This document shows positions 36,454-45,288 of a stretch of DNA of 64,000 nucleotides, in pieces. Every line of letters starts with the position of its first letter. The first letter of the stretch is position 1. A program made the translations under genes and the position numbers. Source of the stretch: CAIOSQ01 sp041178225 (GTDB lineage: Bacteria > Pseudomonadota > Alphaproteobacteria > CACIAM-22H2); contig JBEGVV010000024.1 of the NCBI GenBank assembly GCA_041178225.1, forward strand, positions 35,958-99,957, in the 5' to 3' direction. The notes under the pieces were generated by a model. That model searched no databases. It worked only from the letters and a program-made list of their open reading frames with translations, and was not told where the DNA came from.

Positions 36454-37506
36454 ATGGACGCGACGCGGCACACGCGGGACATGCTGCGCGGCAAGGCGCA
36501 GACCGTCCGCGGCATCGTCGACCCGGCGACGCTCGGCCCGACCCTCATGCACGAGCACGTGCTCTGGGACATCACGCCGCCCAGGCTCGCGGCGCGCAAC
36601 GACTTCGGCCCGGAGATCACGCTCGAGAACCACTGGGCCTATTCCTATGGCGAGATGCTCGCGCCCAGGAACTTCCAGCTCCACGACGTCGCCGTCGCGA
36701 TCGACGAGGTGCGGCGCCTGCGCGAGGTCGGCGGCAGCACCGTCGTCGAGCTCTCCTGCGGCGGGCTGAAGCCGGATCCAGAGGGCCTCGCCGAGGTATC
36801 GAAGGTGACCGGCGTCCACATGGTCATGGGCTGCGGCCACTACGTCGACGAGTACCAGGACCCGCGCAACCGGACGCGCAGCGTCGACGACTTCGCGCGC
36901 GAGATGGTCGACCAGGTCCAGGTCGGCGCATGGGGCACGGCGATCCGCTCGGGCATGATCGGTGAGATCGGCTGCCAGGCGCCGTGGACCGAGCTGGAGA
37001 AGCGCGTGATGCGCGCGGCCATCGTCGCGCAGCAGGAGACCGGCGCGGCGATCAACGTGCATCCCGGCCGCCATCCCGACCAGCCGCAGGAGGTCGCCGA
37101 CTTCCTGCGCGCGAACGGCGCCGACCTCGCGCGCGTCGTCATCAGCCACATCGACCGGACGATCTTCGACGACGAGCGCCTGCTGCGCCTCGCCGACACG
37201 GGATGCGTGGTCGAGTTCGACCTCTTCGGGCAGGAGAACTCCTACTACAGCCATGCCGACATCGACATGCCGAACGACGCCACGCGCCTGCGCCACATCC
37301 GCACGCTCGTCGCGCATGGCCACCTGGAGCGCGTCGTGATCAGCCACGACATCTGCTACATCTCGCGCCTCGTGCGCTTCGGCGGCCATGGCTACGGCCA
37401 CATCTTCCGCAACGTCGTCCCGATGATGGGACGGCGCGGCTTCTCGCAGGCCGAGATCGACGCCATCCTCGTCGGCAACCCGCGCCGGCTGCTGACCTTC
37501 GCATGA
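36454..37506 (+). CDS. Phosphotriesterase-family (PTER-like) metal-dependent hydrolase
   Basis: This 350-residue TIM-barrel hydrolase has the complete binuclear metal site: His33-x-His35 (MHEHV), bridging Glu171 (GEIG) in place of the carbamylated Lys of classical phosphotriesterase, His203, His232 and Asp299 (ISHDI). A Glu bridge is typical of the PTER branch and of lactonase-like relatives; mammalian PTER hydrolyses N-acetyltaurine. Here, between an ABC importer and a hydantoinase pair, it most likely hydrolyses an N-acyl, amide or lactone bond of the imported compound. It overlaps the hydantoinase A start by 4 bp. Confidence 0.85.
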   Translation: MDATRHTRDMLRGKAQTVRGIVDPATLGPTLMHEHVLWDITPPRLAARNDFGPEITLENHWAYSYGEMLAPRNFQLHDVAVAIDEVRRLREVGGSTVVELSCGGLKPDPEGLAEVSKVTGVHMVMGCGHYVDEYQDPRNRTRSVDDFAREMVDQVQVGAWGTAIRSGMIGEIGCQAPWTELEKRVMRAAIVAQQETGAAINVHPGRHPDQPQEVADFLRANGADLARVVISHIDRTIFDDERLLRLADTGCVVEFDLFGQENSYYSHADIDMPNDATRLRHIRTLVAHGHLERVVISHDICYISRLVRFGGHGYGHIFRNVVPMMGRRGFSQAEIDAILVGNPRRLLTFA

Positions 37507-39575
37507 GCATGCGGGACAGGCCCGGCACGAGCGTCGGCGTCGACATCGGCGGCACCTTCACCGACGTGGTGGCGCGCGACGCCGGCGGACGCGTTCGCTT
37601 CGTCAAGATCCCGACCACGCGCAAGGACGAGAGCGAGGCCGTGCTGCGCTCGGTCGCCCTGATGGCGGAACGCTGGGGCGTCTCCCCCGCCGAGGTCGCG
37701 CGCTTCGCCCACGGGACCACGGTGGCGACCAACGCGGTGCTCGAGCGCAAGGGCGCGCGCATGGGCCTGATCGCCACCGAGGGCTTCCGCGACGTGCTGG
37801 AGATCGGCCGGCAGATGCGCCGCCAGATGTACAGCGTCGTGCTGCAGCCGCAGACCCCTGTCTTCCTCGCGCCCGGATCCCGGCGCATGGAGGTACGAGA
37901 GCGCATTGGCGCCGACGGATCGGTCGTCCAGCCGCTCGACGAGGAGGGCGTGCGCCGCGCCGCGGACGCGCTCGTCGCCGACGGGGTGGAGGCGATCGCG
38001 ATCTGCTTCCTCTTCTCCTTCGCCAACCCCGCGCACGAGAGGCGCGCGCGCGACATCGTCGCCGCCGCCCATCCGTCGATCGCGATCGCGGTCTCGCACG
38101 AGGTCGACCCGGCCTTCCGCGAGTACGAGCGCACCGTCGTGACGGCCTTCGACGCCTACGTGAAGCCTGTCATCGACCGCTACCTGTCGCGGCTGGAAGG
38201 CGGGCTGGCAGGCGCGGGCGTGGCGGCGCCGTTGCAGGTGATGCAGTCGCGCGGCGGCCTCATGGCCTCCGCGATCGCGCGCCTGCGACCCGTGCGGCTG
38301 TTCCTCTCGGGTCCCGCCGCGGGCGTCATCGGCGCGCAGCAGGCCGGCCGCGCAGCCGGCATCGACGACCTGCTGACGATCGACATCGGCGGCACGTCGA
38401 GCGACATCGCGCTCATCTCCGGCGGCAAGGCGCTGGTGCGGCAGGAAGGCCTCGTCGACGGCTACCCCGTGCGCGTGCCGATGGTCGACGTGAACTCGAT
38501 CGGCGCCGGGGGTGGCTCCATCGCGTGGATCGACACGGGCGGCGGCCTGCGCGTCGGGCCGCATTCCGCGGGCTCGGAGCCGGGCCCCGCCTGCTACGGA
38601 CGCGGCGGGATCGAGGCGACGGTGACCGACGCCTCGGTCGTGCTCGGCTACATCGACCCGGCCTTCTTCGCCGGCGGCTCGCTGCGCCTGCGACCCGACC
38701 TCGCGCGCAAGGCGATCGAGGAGAGGATCGCGCGGCCGCTCGGCATGGACGTCGAGGAGGCGGCGCTCGGCATCCACCGCGTCGTCAACGCGCAGATGGC
38801 GGAGGGCATGCGCCTCGTCTCCCTGCGGCAGGGCATCGACCCGCGCGGCTTCGCATTGCTGCCCCTGGGCGGCGGCGGCGCGCTCCACGCCACCGCGCTC
38901 GCCCGCGACCTCCACATGACCCGCGTGCTCGTCCCGCGCCATCCCGGCGTGCTCTCCGCGGCCGGGTTGCTCTCCGCGCCGGTCGAGCACGAGGTGTCCG
39001 GCGCCTTCGGCCAACCGCTCGAGGCCAGCGCGCTCGGCGCGGTGCGCGCGGCGATCGACGCGCTCGATGCCGAGGCCGCGGCGCTGATGGCGCGCGAGCC
39101 CGGCGGGGGCGCGGGCGCGGAGCGCGTCCATGCCGCGGACATCTGCTACGCGGGCCAGGGCTACACGCTGGAGGTGCCGCTCGACCTCGGTGCCGCGGAT
39201 CCGCTCGCGCGCCTCTACGAGGACTTCCTCGTCGCGCATGACCGCGTGCACGGCCACGCGACGCGCAACCCCGCGCGCATCGTCAACCTGCGCGCGGTGC
39301 ATCGCGCCGGGGGCGACGCGAGCGCGGAGGGCGAGGCCTTCCTGGCAATGCCCGGCGACCCCGTGAAGGGCTCGCGCCCGATCCGCTGCGCCGGGCACCG
39401 CGAGAAGCTGCGCGCCACGGTGCTCGACCGCGCGCGCATGGCGCCGGGCTTCGCCTTCCAGGGCCCGGCGATCGTCGAGCAGGAGGACACGACCACGCTC
39501 GTGGAGCCGGGCTGGCGGGGGCGCGTCGACGCCTCGGGCTGCCTGCTCCTCGAGGACGAAGGGAGCACGGCATGA
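37503..39575 (+). CDS. Hydantoinase/oxoprolinase subunit A family protein (HyuA-like), copy 2
   Basis: This 690-residue protein starts with the actin-like ATPase motif VGVDIGGTFTDVV and has a second block LLTIDIGGTSSDIAL with SIGAGGGSIAWID. It is the ATP-binding subunit of a hydantoinase, oxoprolinase or carboxylase. It overlaps both neighbours (ATGA at each end), giving strict coupling with the PTE-like hydrolase and subunit B. A second ATG two codons downstream is an alternative start. Compared with copy 1 it is diverged along its whole length, so the two pairs probably have different substrates. Confidence 0.88.
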   Translation: MSMRDRPGTSVGVDIGGTFTDVVARDAGGRVRFVKIPTTRKDESEAVLRSVALMAERWGVSPAEVARFAHGTTVATNAVLERKGARMGLIATEGFRDVLEIGRQMRRQMYSVVLQPQTPVFLAPGSRRMEVRERIGADGSVVQPLDEEGVRRAADALVADGVEAIAICFLFSFANPAHERRARDIVAAAHPSIAIAVSHEVDPAFREYERTVVTAFDAYVKPVIDRYLSRLEGGLAGAGVAAPLQVMQSRGGLMASAIARLRPVRLFLSGPAAGVIGAQQAGRAAGIDDLLTIDIGGTSSDIALISGGKALVRQEGLVDGYPVRVPMVDVNSIGAGGGSIAWIDTGGGLRVGPHSAGSEPGPACYGRGGIEATVTDASVVLGYIDPAFFAGGSLRLRPDLARKAIEERIARPLGMDVEEAALGIHRVVNAQMAEGMRLVSLRQGIDPRGFALLPLGGGGALHATALARDLHMTRVLVPRHPGVLSAAGLLSAPVEHEVSGAFGQPLEASALGAVRAAIDALDAEAAALMAREPGGGAGAERVHAADICYAGQGYTLEVPLDLGAADPLARLYEDFLVAHDRVHGHATRNPARIVNLRAVHRAGGDASAEGEAFLAMPGDPVKGSRPIRCAGHREKLRATVLDRARMAPGFAFQGPAIVEQEDTTTLVEPGWRGRVDASGCLLLEDEGSTA

Positions 39576-41215
39576 CGACACGCGCGGAGCCAGGCGCGCT
39601 CGACCCGATCACCGTCGAGGTCGTGCGGCACAAGCTCGACGGGATCGCCGAGGAGATGGAGCAGACGCTGCTGCGCAGTTCCTTCTCCCCCATCGTCAGG
39701 GAGGGACTCGACGCCTCGGCGAGCCTGTTCACGGTCGGCGGCGAGACGCTGGCCCAGGCCTGCGCGATCCCGATCCACCTCGCGACGCTGATCCCCTGCG
39801 TGGAGGCGATCCTGCGCGAGTATCCCGCCGCGTCGATGCGGCCGGGCGACATCTACATCATGAACGAGCCCTACCTGGGCGGGACGCACCTGCCCGACAT
39901 CGCGCTCGTCATGCCGATCTTCCACGACGGCGCGCCGATCGCCCTCTCCGCGACGATGACGCACCACCAGGACGTCGGCGGCATGACGCCGGGCTCGGTG
40001 CCGACAAACGCCACCGAGATCTTCCAGGAGGGGCTGCGCATCCCGCCGCTGAAGCTGCGCGACGCCGGGGAGATGAACGCGACCCTGGTGCGCATGCTGC
40101 GCCTCAACGTGCGCATCCCCGACACGGTCATGGGCGACCTCGACGCGCAGATCGCGGCCTGCCAGATGGGCGGGCGGCGCCTCGCCGAGCTCGCCGCCAC
40201 CCATGGGGCGCCGGCCCTGCACGCGATCTTCGCGACGCTGCTCGACCGCTCGGAGCGCATGACGCGCGAGGCGCTGCGCGCGATGCCCGAGGGCACCTAC
40301 CGCCATGTCGACCACCTCGACAACGACGGCATCGAGTACGGCCGGCCGATCCGCATCGAGGTCGCCGTCACCGTGCGCGATGGCGCCTTCCATTGCGACT
40401 TCACGGGCACGAGCCCGCAGCTCAAGGGCCCCTTCAACTGCGTGCGCTCGGGCTCCCAGGCGGCGGCCTATTTCGCGGTCCGCGCCCTCACCGACCCGAC
40501 GATCCCGACCAACGCGGGATGCTTCCGCCCGGTCTCGCTCCACCTGCCGGAGGGCACGCTCGTGAACCCGCGCGAGCCGGCGCCGGTCGGCTCGCGCACG
40601 GCGACGATCAAGCGCATCACGGGCTGCATCCTCGGTGCCTTCAAGGACGCGCTGCCCGATCGCGTGCCGGCCGACGCCGCGGGCGAGCTGCTCACCCTCG
40701 CCTTCGGCGGCACGCATCGCGGGCGCCGCTTCGTCGTCGGCGAGCTGATCGCCGGCGGCAGCGGCGCCTCGGCGGCGCGCGACGGCGTAGACGTCATCGA
40801 GACCGACGCCACCAACTGCATGAACCTGCCCGTGGAGGCGCTCGAGATGGAGGCGCCGATCCGCATCCATCGCACCGAGCTGCGCCGCGGCTCGGGCGGC
40901 GACGGGGCCTTCCGCGGCGGCCTCGGCATACGTCGCGAGTACGAGGTCCTCGATGGCGAGGTCTCCTTCACCCATCGCGGCGAGCGCCATGCCTTCCCCG
41001 CGAGCGGCGCACGGGGCGGCGCGCCCGGCGCGACGGCGGTGTCGGTGATCCGCCGCGCCAGCGGCGGCGAGGAGGAGATCGATTCCAAGCTCGTGACGAC
41101 GCTGCGCCGCGGCGACCGCGTGCTCGTGGAGACCGCCGGCGGCGGCGGCTATGGCGACCCCGCCGCGCGGCAGGCGGCCGCGCGCGCCGAGGACGCCGCG
41201 AACGGCAAGGTGTGA
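39572..41215 (+). CDS. Hydantoinase B family protein (HyuB-like), copy 2
   Basis: This 547-residue catalytic subunit is the partner of the preceding gene. It contains NEPYLGGTHLPDIALVMP and THHQDVGGMTPGS, corresponding to the metal-binding Asp/His blocks of copy 1, and ends with a glycine-rich GGGGYGDP. At ~550 aa it is the typical length of N-methylhydantoinase B, in contrast to the 670-aa copy 1. It is the last gene of the 32641-41215 operon; the convergent pirin gene ends 7 bp downstream. Confidence 0.88.
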   Translation: MTTRAEPGALDPITVEVVRHKLDGIAEEMEQTLLRSSFSPIVREGLDASASLFTVGGETLAQACAIPIHLATLIPCVEAILREYPAASMRPGDIYIMNEPYLGGTHLPDIALVMPIFHDGAPIALSATMTHHQDVGGMTPGSVPTNATEIFQEGLRIPPLKLRDAGEMNATLVRMLRLNVRIPDTVMGDLDAQIAACQMGGRRLAELAATHGAPALHAIFATLLDRSERMTREALRAMPEGTYRHVDHLDNDGIEYGRPIRIEVAVTVRDGAFHCDFTGTSPQLKGPFNCVRSGSQAAAYFAVRALTDPTIPTNAGCFRPVSLHLPEGTLVNPREPAPVGSRTATIKRITGCILGAFKDALPDRVPADAAGELLTLAFGGTHRGRRFVVGELIAGGSGASAARDGVDVIETDATNCMNLPVEALEMEAPIRIHRTELRRGSGGDGAFRGGLGIRREYEVLDGEVSFTHRGERHAFPASGARGGAPGATAVSVIRRASGGEEEIDSKLVTTLRRGDRVLVETAGGGGYGDPAARQAAARAEDAANGKV

Positions 41216-41222
41216 GCGCGGC

Positions 41223-42053
41223 TCAGAAGCGGCCAGCGCGGTAGTCGTCGAAGGCCTGCATCACCTCCTCGCGCGTGTTCATCACGAAGGGCCCGCCCCA
41301 TGCCACCGGCTCGCCGATCGGCCGGCCGGAGAGCAGGAGGAACCGCGCGCCCGCGGCACCGGCGCGCGCGACCACGCGCTCGCCCGGGCCGAGCACCGCG
41401 AGCGACAGCGCGCCGACCTCGCCGCCGCTCCCGAGCGCGACCGATCCCTCGTAGACCGCGAGCATCGCCGCGTGGTCGCCGGGGACGGGCTCCTCGAGGC
41501 GGGCGCCGGGCGCCAGCGCGACGTCGAGGTAGCGGGCATCCACGTGCGGCGCCGCCACGGGCCCCGCGGTGCCGCGCGAGGTGGCGCCCGCGACGACGAC
41601 GAGGTCCACGCCCTCGCCCCGCGCCTCGCGCCCGAGGCTCGCGGCGGGGAACTCCTGGTAGCCCGGCTCGCTCATCTTCAGCCGCGCCGGCAGGTTGACC
41701 CAGAGCTGGAAGCCGCGCATCCGGCCCGCCTCCTGCTCGGGCATCTCCGAGTGCACGATGCCGCGGCCCGCGCGCATCCACTGCACGCCGCCCGTCCCGA
41801 TGACGCCGGAATGGCCCCTGTTGTCGCCATGGCGCATGCGTCCCTCGAGCATGTAGGTGACGGTCTCGAAGCCGCGATGCGGATGGTCCGGGAAGCCGGC
41901 CAGGTAGTCGCTCGCGTCGGCGCTGTCGAAATGGTCGAGCATCAGGAAGGGATCGAGCAGCTGCAGCCTCTGCGTGCCGAGCAGCCGCGCGATGCGCACG
42001 CCGGCCCCCTCCGACATCGCGACGCCGGGCACCACAAGGATCGCCTCGCGCAT
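41223..42053 (-). CDS. Pirin family protein
   Basis: This 276-residue bicupin has the pirin metal site HPHRGFETVTYM with a second ligand pair in IVHSEMPEQE. Bacterial pirins have been linked to quercetinase activity and to control of central metabolism, so the role here is not defined. Start: the ATG at 42051-42053 is preferred because GGGAG lies 8 bp upstream; an in-frame ATG five codons further up (42068) has no such site. It is divergent from the thiolase-like operon, which has a candidate promoter in the gap. Confidence 0.9.
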   Translation of the reverse strand: MREAILVVPGVAMSEGAGVRIARLLGTQRLQLLDPFLMLDHFDSADASDYLAGFPDHPHRGFETVTYMLEGRMRHGDNRGHSGVIGTGGVQWMRAGRGIVHSEMPEQEAGRMRGFQLWVNLPARLKMSEPGYQEFPAASLGREARGEGVDLVVVAGATSRGTAGPVAAPHVDARYLDVALAPGARLEEPVPGDHAAMLAVYEGSVALGSGGEVGALSLAVLGPGERVVARAGAAGARFLLLSGRPIGEPVAWGGPFVMNTREEVMQAFDDYRAGRF

Positions 42054-42075
42054 GGCTGCTGCTCCCATGTTTCGG

Positions 42076-42106
42076 TTGCCCGACCGCGCGCGGGCCGCGC
42101 TAACAT
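42076..42106 (+). promoter_or_regulatory. Candidate promoter of the thiolase-like operon
   Basis: TTGCCC (42076-42081) and TAACAT (42101-42106) are separated by a slightly long 19 bp, ending 27 bp before the TTG start codon. The -10 matches four of six positions. Confidence 0.3.
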
Positions 42107-42133
42107 GACGCGCGAGGGGAAGCGGGGAAAGAC

Positions 42134-43306
42134 TTGGCGACGTTGCGGCCGGCGATCGCCGGCATCGGGGAGACGAGGCTCGGGCGGATCGCGGGTCGCA
42201 CCGCGCTCCAGCTGCAGGCGGAGGCCGCGCGCGCGGCCATCGCCGACGCGGGACTGCGCTTCGAGGACATAGACGGCGTCGTCGCGCTGCCGATGCGCAC
42301 GCAACCCTCGATGATGCCCGCGGCCGCGATCGCGCATTACCTCGGCATCGTGCCCTCGCATCTCGCCACGCTCGACCTCGCCGGCGCGTCGGGCGTCGCG
42401 ATGGTGCAGGAGGCCGCGCAGGCCCTGCAGGCCGGCGCGTGCCGCCACGTGCTCTGCGTCTCGGGGCAGAACATGCTCTCGCATCGCTCGCGCGACGACG
42501 CGATCCGCCAGATGGCGGAGGCTGGCGCCGCGCATCCGCAGTTCGAGGTCCCCTACGGGCCGCTGATCCCCTCGCTCTACGCGCTGGTGGCGCAGCGGCA
42601 CATGCACGAGTTCGGCACCACGCGCGCGCAGATGGCGGAGGTCGCCGTCGCGATGCGCGCCCATGCCGCGCTCAACCCCGGCGCGCACAAGCGCGAGGCG
42701 ATCACCGTCGAGGACGTGCTCGCCGCGCCGCCCGTCTCCTCGCCCTTCGGCGTGCTCGACTGCTCGCTGGTGTCCGACGGCGCCTGCGCCGCCGTGGTCA
42801 CGATGTCGGACCGCGCGCGCGACCTGCCGAGGCCGGCGGTGGACCTGCTCGGCTTCGGGCAGGGCCTGAGCCACACGCATGTCGGCGAGGCGCGCAGCCT
42901 GGTGGAGACCGGGGCCGTGCGTTCGGGCGCGCAGGCCTTCCGCGCCTCGGGCCTGCGTCCATCCGACATCGACGTGGCGATGCTCTATGACTGCTTCACC
43001 ATCACGGTGCTGGTCGAGCTCGAGGACCTTGGCTTCTGCCCCAAGGGCGAGGGCGGCCGCTTCGTCGAGGGCGGGCGCATCCGCCTCGGCGGCGAATTGC
43101 CGGTGAACACCCATGGCGGGCTGCTCTCCGGCGGGCATCCCGGCCTGCCCGGCGGCTTCTTCCACGTGACCGAGGCGGTGCGCCAGCTGCGCGGCGAGGC
43201 CGGCGCGCGGCAGGTGCCCGGCGCGCGCATCGCGCTGGTGCACGGCAATGGCGGCATCATCGGGATGCACGCGACGATGACGATGGGACGCGCCGATGCA
43301 GCCTGA
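42134..43306 (+). CDS. Thiolase-like protein lacking both catalytic cysteines
   Basis: This 390-residue protein has the thiolase fold but not the thiolase chemistry. The nucleophile Cys is replaced by Gly84 (LAGASG) and the second Cys by His370 (LVHGNGG). The histidines of NTHGGLLSGGHPG (327 and 335) remain. Such proteins are encoded beside DUF35 partners; in steroid side-chain degradation a comparable pair (Ltp2 with a DUF35 domain) is a retro-aldolase acting on CoA thioesters. A similar C-C lyase role is the best inference. It starts with TTG at 42134 after GGGGAAAGAC; no ATG or GTG fits. It overlaps the DUF35 gene by 11 bp. Confidence 0.85.
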   Translation: MATLRPAIAGIGETRLGRIAGRTALQLQAEAARAAIADAGLRFEDIDGVVALPMRTQPSMMPAAAIAHYLGIVPSHLATLDLAGASGVAMVQEAAQALQAGACRHVLCVSGQNMLSHRSRDDAIRQMAEAGAAHPQFEVPYGPLIPSLYALVAQRHMHEFGTTRAQMAEVAVAMRAHAALNPGAHKREAITVEDVLAAPPVSSPFGVLDCSLVSDGACAAVVTMSDRARDLPRPAVDLLGFGQGLSHTHVGEARSLVETGAVRSGAQAFRASGLRPSDIDVAMLYDCFTITVLVELEDLGFCPKGEGGRFVEGGRIRLGGELPVNTHGGLLSGGHPGLPGGFFHVTEAVRQLRGEAGARQVPGARIALVHGNGGIIGMHATMTMGRADAA

Positions 43307-43727
43307 CGTCCCGGCGCGCCCGCGCCCCTTCCCCGACGCCGAGACCGCGCCCTACTGGGAGGCCGCCGCGCGCGGCGAGCTGCGCGTGCAGCGCTGCTCG
43401 GCCTGCGGCACGCATCGCTTCTACCCGCGCGCGCTCTGCCCCGCCTGCCACGACGACGCGCATGAATGGGTCCGCGTCTCGGGCCGCGGCGAGGTCTTCT
43501 CCTTCTCCGTCGTGCGCCGCGCGCCCAGCCCGGCCTTCGCAGCGCGCGTTCCCTACGCCATCGCGATGATCGCGCTCGAGGAAGGGCCGCACATGCTGTC
43601 CGAGGTCGTCGGCATCGATCCCGACCGCGTCGCCATCGGCCTCCAGGTCGAGGTCGAATTCGAGGACATCGGCGAGGGCATGAAGCTTCCGGTCTTCCGG
43701 CCGCGCGGCGAAGGCGGCGCGCGATGA
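43296..43727 (+). CDS. DUF35 Zn-ribbon / OB-fold protein
   Basis: This 143-residue protein has the four zinc-binding cysteines C34-x2-C37 and C48-x2-C51 (RCSACG and LCPACH) after an N-terminal helix, followed by an OB-fold. DUF35 proteins form complexes with thiolase-like enzymes and bring acyl-CoA substrates to them. Overlap with the upstream gene by 11 bp and with the small downstream gene by 4 bp shows tight coupling, so it is very likely the obligate partner of the thiolase-like protein. Confidence 0.9.
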   Translation: MQPDVPARPRPFPDAETAPYWEAAARGELRVQRCSACGTHRFYPRALCPACHDDAHEWVRVSGRGEVFSFSVVRRAPSPAFAARVPYAIAMIALEEGPHMLSEVVGIDPDRVAIGLQVEVEFEDIGEGMKLPVFRPRGEGGAR

Positions 43728-43897
43728 GCGGCAGGCCCGCGCCCCTGCCGGCGGAATGGGAGCCGCGCCTCGCCACGGATCTCGCCGAGCTGGTCGCCGC
43801 GGCGCAGGCGCTGTCCGATGGCGGCGAGATGGACGAGTTGCCCGAAGGCTTCGCCGAAGCCCTCGCCGCGCTCGCCGTCGGCAGGCCGGGCAGATGA
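43724..43897 (+). CDS. Small AtzG-like (GatC-like) amidase partner protein
   Basis: This 57-residue protein is joined by ATGA overlaps to both the DUF35 gene and the amidase gene. Its sequence, with LPAEWEPRLATDLAELVAAA near residues 8-27 and a short acidic-Pro tail (DELPEGF), follows the pattern of AtzG/DUF4089 proteins. Those are small helical GatC-like subunits that stabilise amidase-signature enzymes such as AtzE. The gene is easy to miss because of its size, but the double coupling makes a real gene likely. What it would contact is the amidase directly downstream. Confidence 0.7.
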   Translation: MSGRPAPLPAEWEPRLATDLAELVAAAQALSDGGEMDELPEGFAEALAALAVGRPGR

Positions 43898-45288
43898 GCG
43901 CCATCGCCACCGACCACGACCTGGCGGCGCTCGCCGGCGCGATCGCGCGCGGCGAGGCCAGCGCGCGCGACGCCGTCGCCCGCGCGCTCGCCCGGGCGCT
44001 GGCATGGCAGCCATCGATCAACGCCTTCGTCGCGATCGACGAGGAGGGCGCCATGCGCCGCGCCGAGGAGGCCGACAGGCTGCGCGCATCGGGCGCGGCG
44101 CTACCGCCGCTGCATGGCGTGCCGGTCGCCATCAAGGACATGTTCGACCGCGATGGCCGCGCGCCGGGCTGCGGCGCGGGGCCGGGACGCGCGGCGCCCG
44201 GGCTTCGCGACGCGGCAGTGGTCGAGGCGCTCGCCCGCAGCGGCGCGATCGTCGTGGGCGTCCTCAACATGACCGAGTTCGCGCTCGGCCTGACCGGGCA
44301 CAACGACCATGTCGGGGATTGCCGCAATCCCTGGGCGCGCGACCGCGTGACCGGGGGCTCGTCGAGCGGCCCGGCCGCGGCCGTCGCCGCGCGCATCGTC
44401 CCCGCCTCGATCGGATCGGACACCGGCGCGTCGATCCGCATCCCGGCCGCGTGGTGCGGCGTCGCCGGCCTCAAGCCGACCCACGGGCTGGTCGACGCGC
44501 GCGGCGCCATGCCGATGAGCTTCGCGCTCGACACGATCGGGCCGCTGGCCACCACGATGCGCGGCGCGGCGATGCTGCTCGATGCGATCGCGTCCCGGCC
44601 GCGCGCGGCGGCGCATCCCGCGTGCCGCGGCGGCAGGCTCGACGGGCTGCGCATCGGCGTGGCGCGCGCGCATTTCGGCGAAGGCCTCGACCCCGGGGTC
44701 GAGCGCGCGCTGATCTCCACCATCGCGACGCTGCGCGGGCTGGGCGCGACGATCGGCGAGGCGCCTGCCGCGCAGGCCGACCTCGCGCGCAGGCTGCATC
44801 GCCTGATGATGGCGGCGGAGGCGGCGACGCTGCACGACAGGCAGTTGCGCGAGGATCCCGGGCGCTTCACGGCGGAGGTGCGCTACCGGCTCGAGCTCGG
44901 CCGCCGCGTCCCCGCCACGGCCCATCTCTCGGCGGCGCGCGGGCGCGCACGGCTCCTGCGCGCCTACCTGGCGGAGGCCTTCGCCGGCTGCGACGTCCTG
45001 CTCACCGCGCTGGTGCCTCGCCCGGCGCCGGAGATCGAGCGCACGCGCTTCGGCGCGCCCGGCTTCGCGCCGGAACTGCTCGCCGACATCCCGAAGCGCA
45101 CGCAGCCCTTCAACTACCTCGGCCTGCCCGCCCTCGCGATGCCCTGCGGCTTCGCGGACGGGCTCCCCGTTGGCTGCCAGCTCGTCGGCCGTCCCTTCGA
45201 CGAGGCGACGCTGCTCGCGATCGGCGAGGCGCACGAGGCCGTGACCGACTGGCATCGCCGCGTCCCCGATCCGCCGCCTGGAGCATGA
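43894..45288 (+). CDS. Amidase-signature-family amidase (AtzE-like context)
   Basis: This 464-residue amidase has a complete Ser-cisSer-Lys triad: Lys81 (AIKD), GGSSSG at 154-159 and nucleophile Ser180 (DTGASIRIP). Its length is that of single-domain family members such as AtzE and GatA. The preceding 57-residue AtzG-like gene supports a two-subunit enzyme. It is coupled by ATGA to the ADP-forming acyl-CoA synthetase, so the acid it releases may be activated to a CoA thioester by the next enzyme. Amide substrate unknown. Confidence 0.92.
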   Translation: MSAIATDHDLAALAGAIARGEASARDAVARALARALAWQPSINAFVAIDEEGAMRRAEEADRLRASGAALPPLHGVPVAIKDMFDRDGRAPGCGAGPGRAAPGLRDAAVVEALARSGAIVVGVLNMTEFALGLTGHNDHVGDCRNPWARDRVTGGSSSGPAAAVAARIVPASIGSDTGASIRIPAAWCGVAGLKPTHGLVDARGAMPMSFALDTIGPLATTMRGAAMLLDAIASRPRAAAHPACRGGRLDGLRIGVARAHFGEGLDPGVERALISTIATLRGLGATIGEAPAAQADLARRLHRLMMAAEAATLHDRQLREDPGRFTAEVRYRLELGRRVPATAHLSAARGRARLLRAYLAEAFAGCDVLLTALVPRPAPEIERTRFGAPGFAPELLADIPKRTQPFNYLGLPALAMPCGFADGLPVGCQLVGRPFDEATLLAIGEAHEAVTDWHRRVPDPPPGA

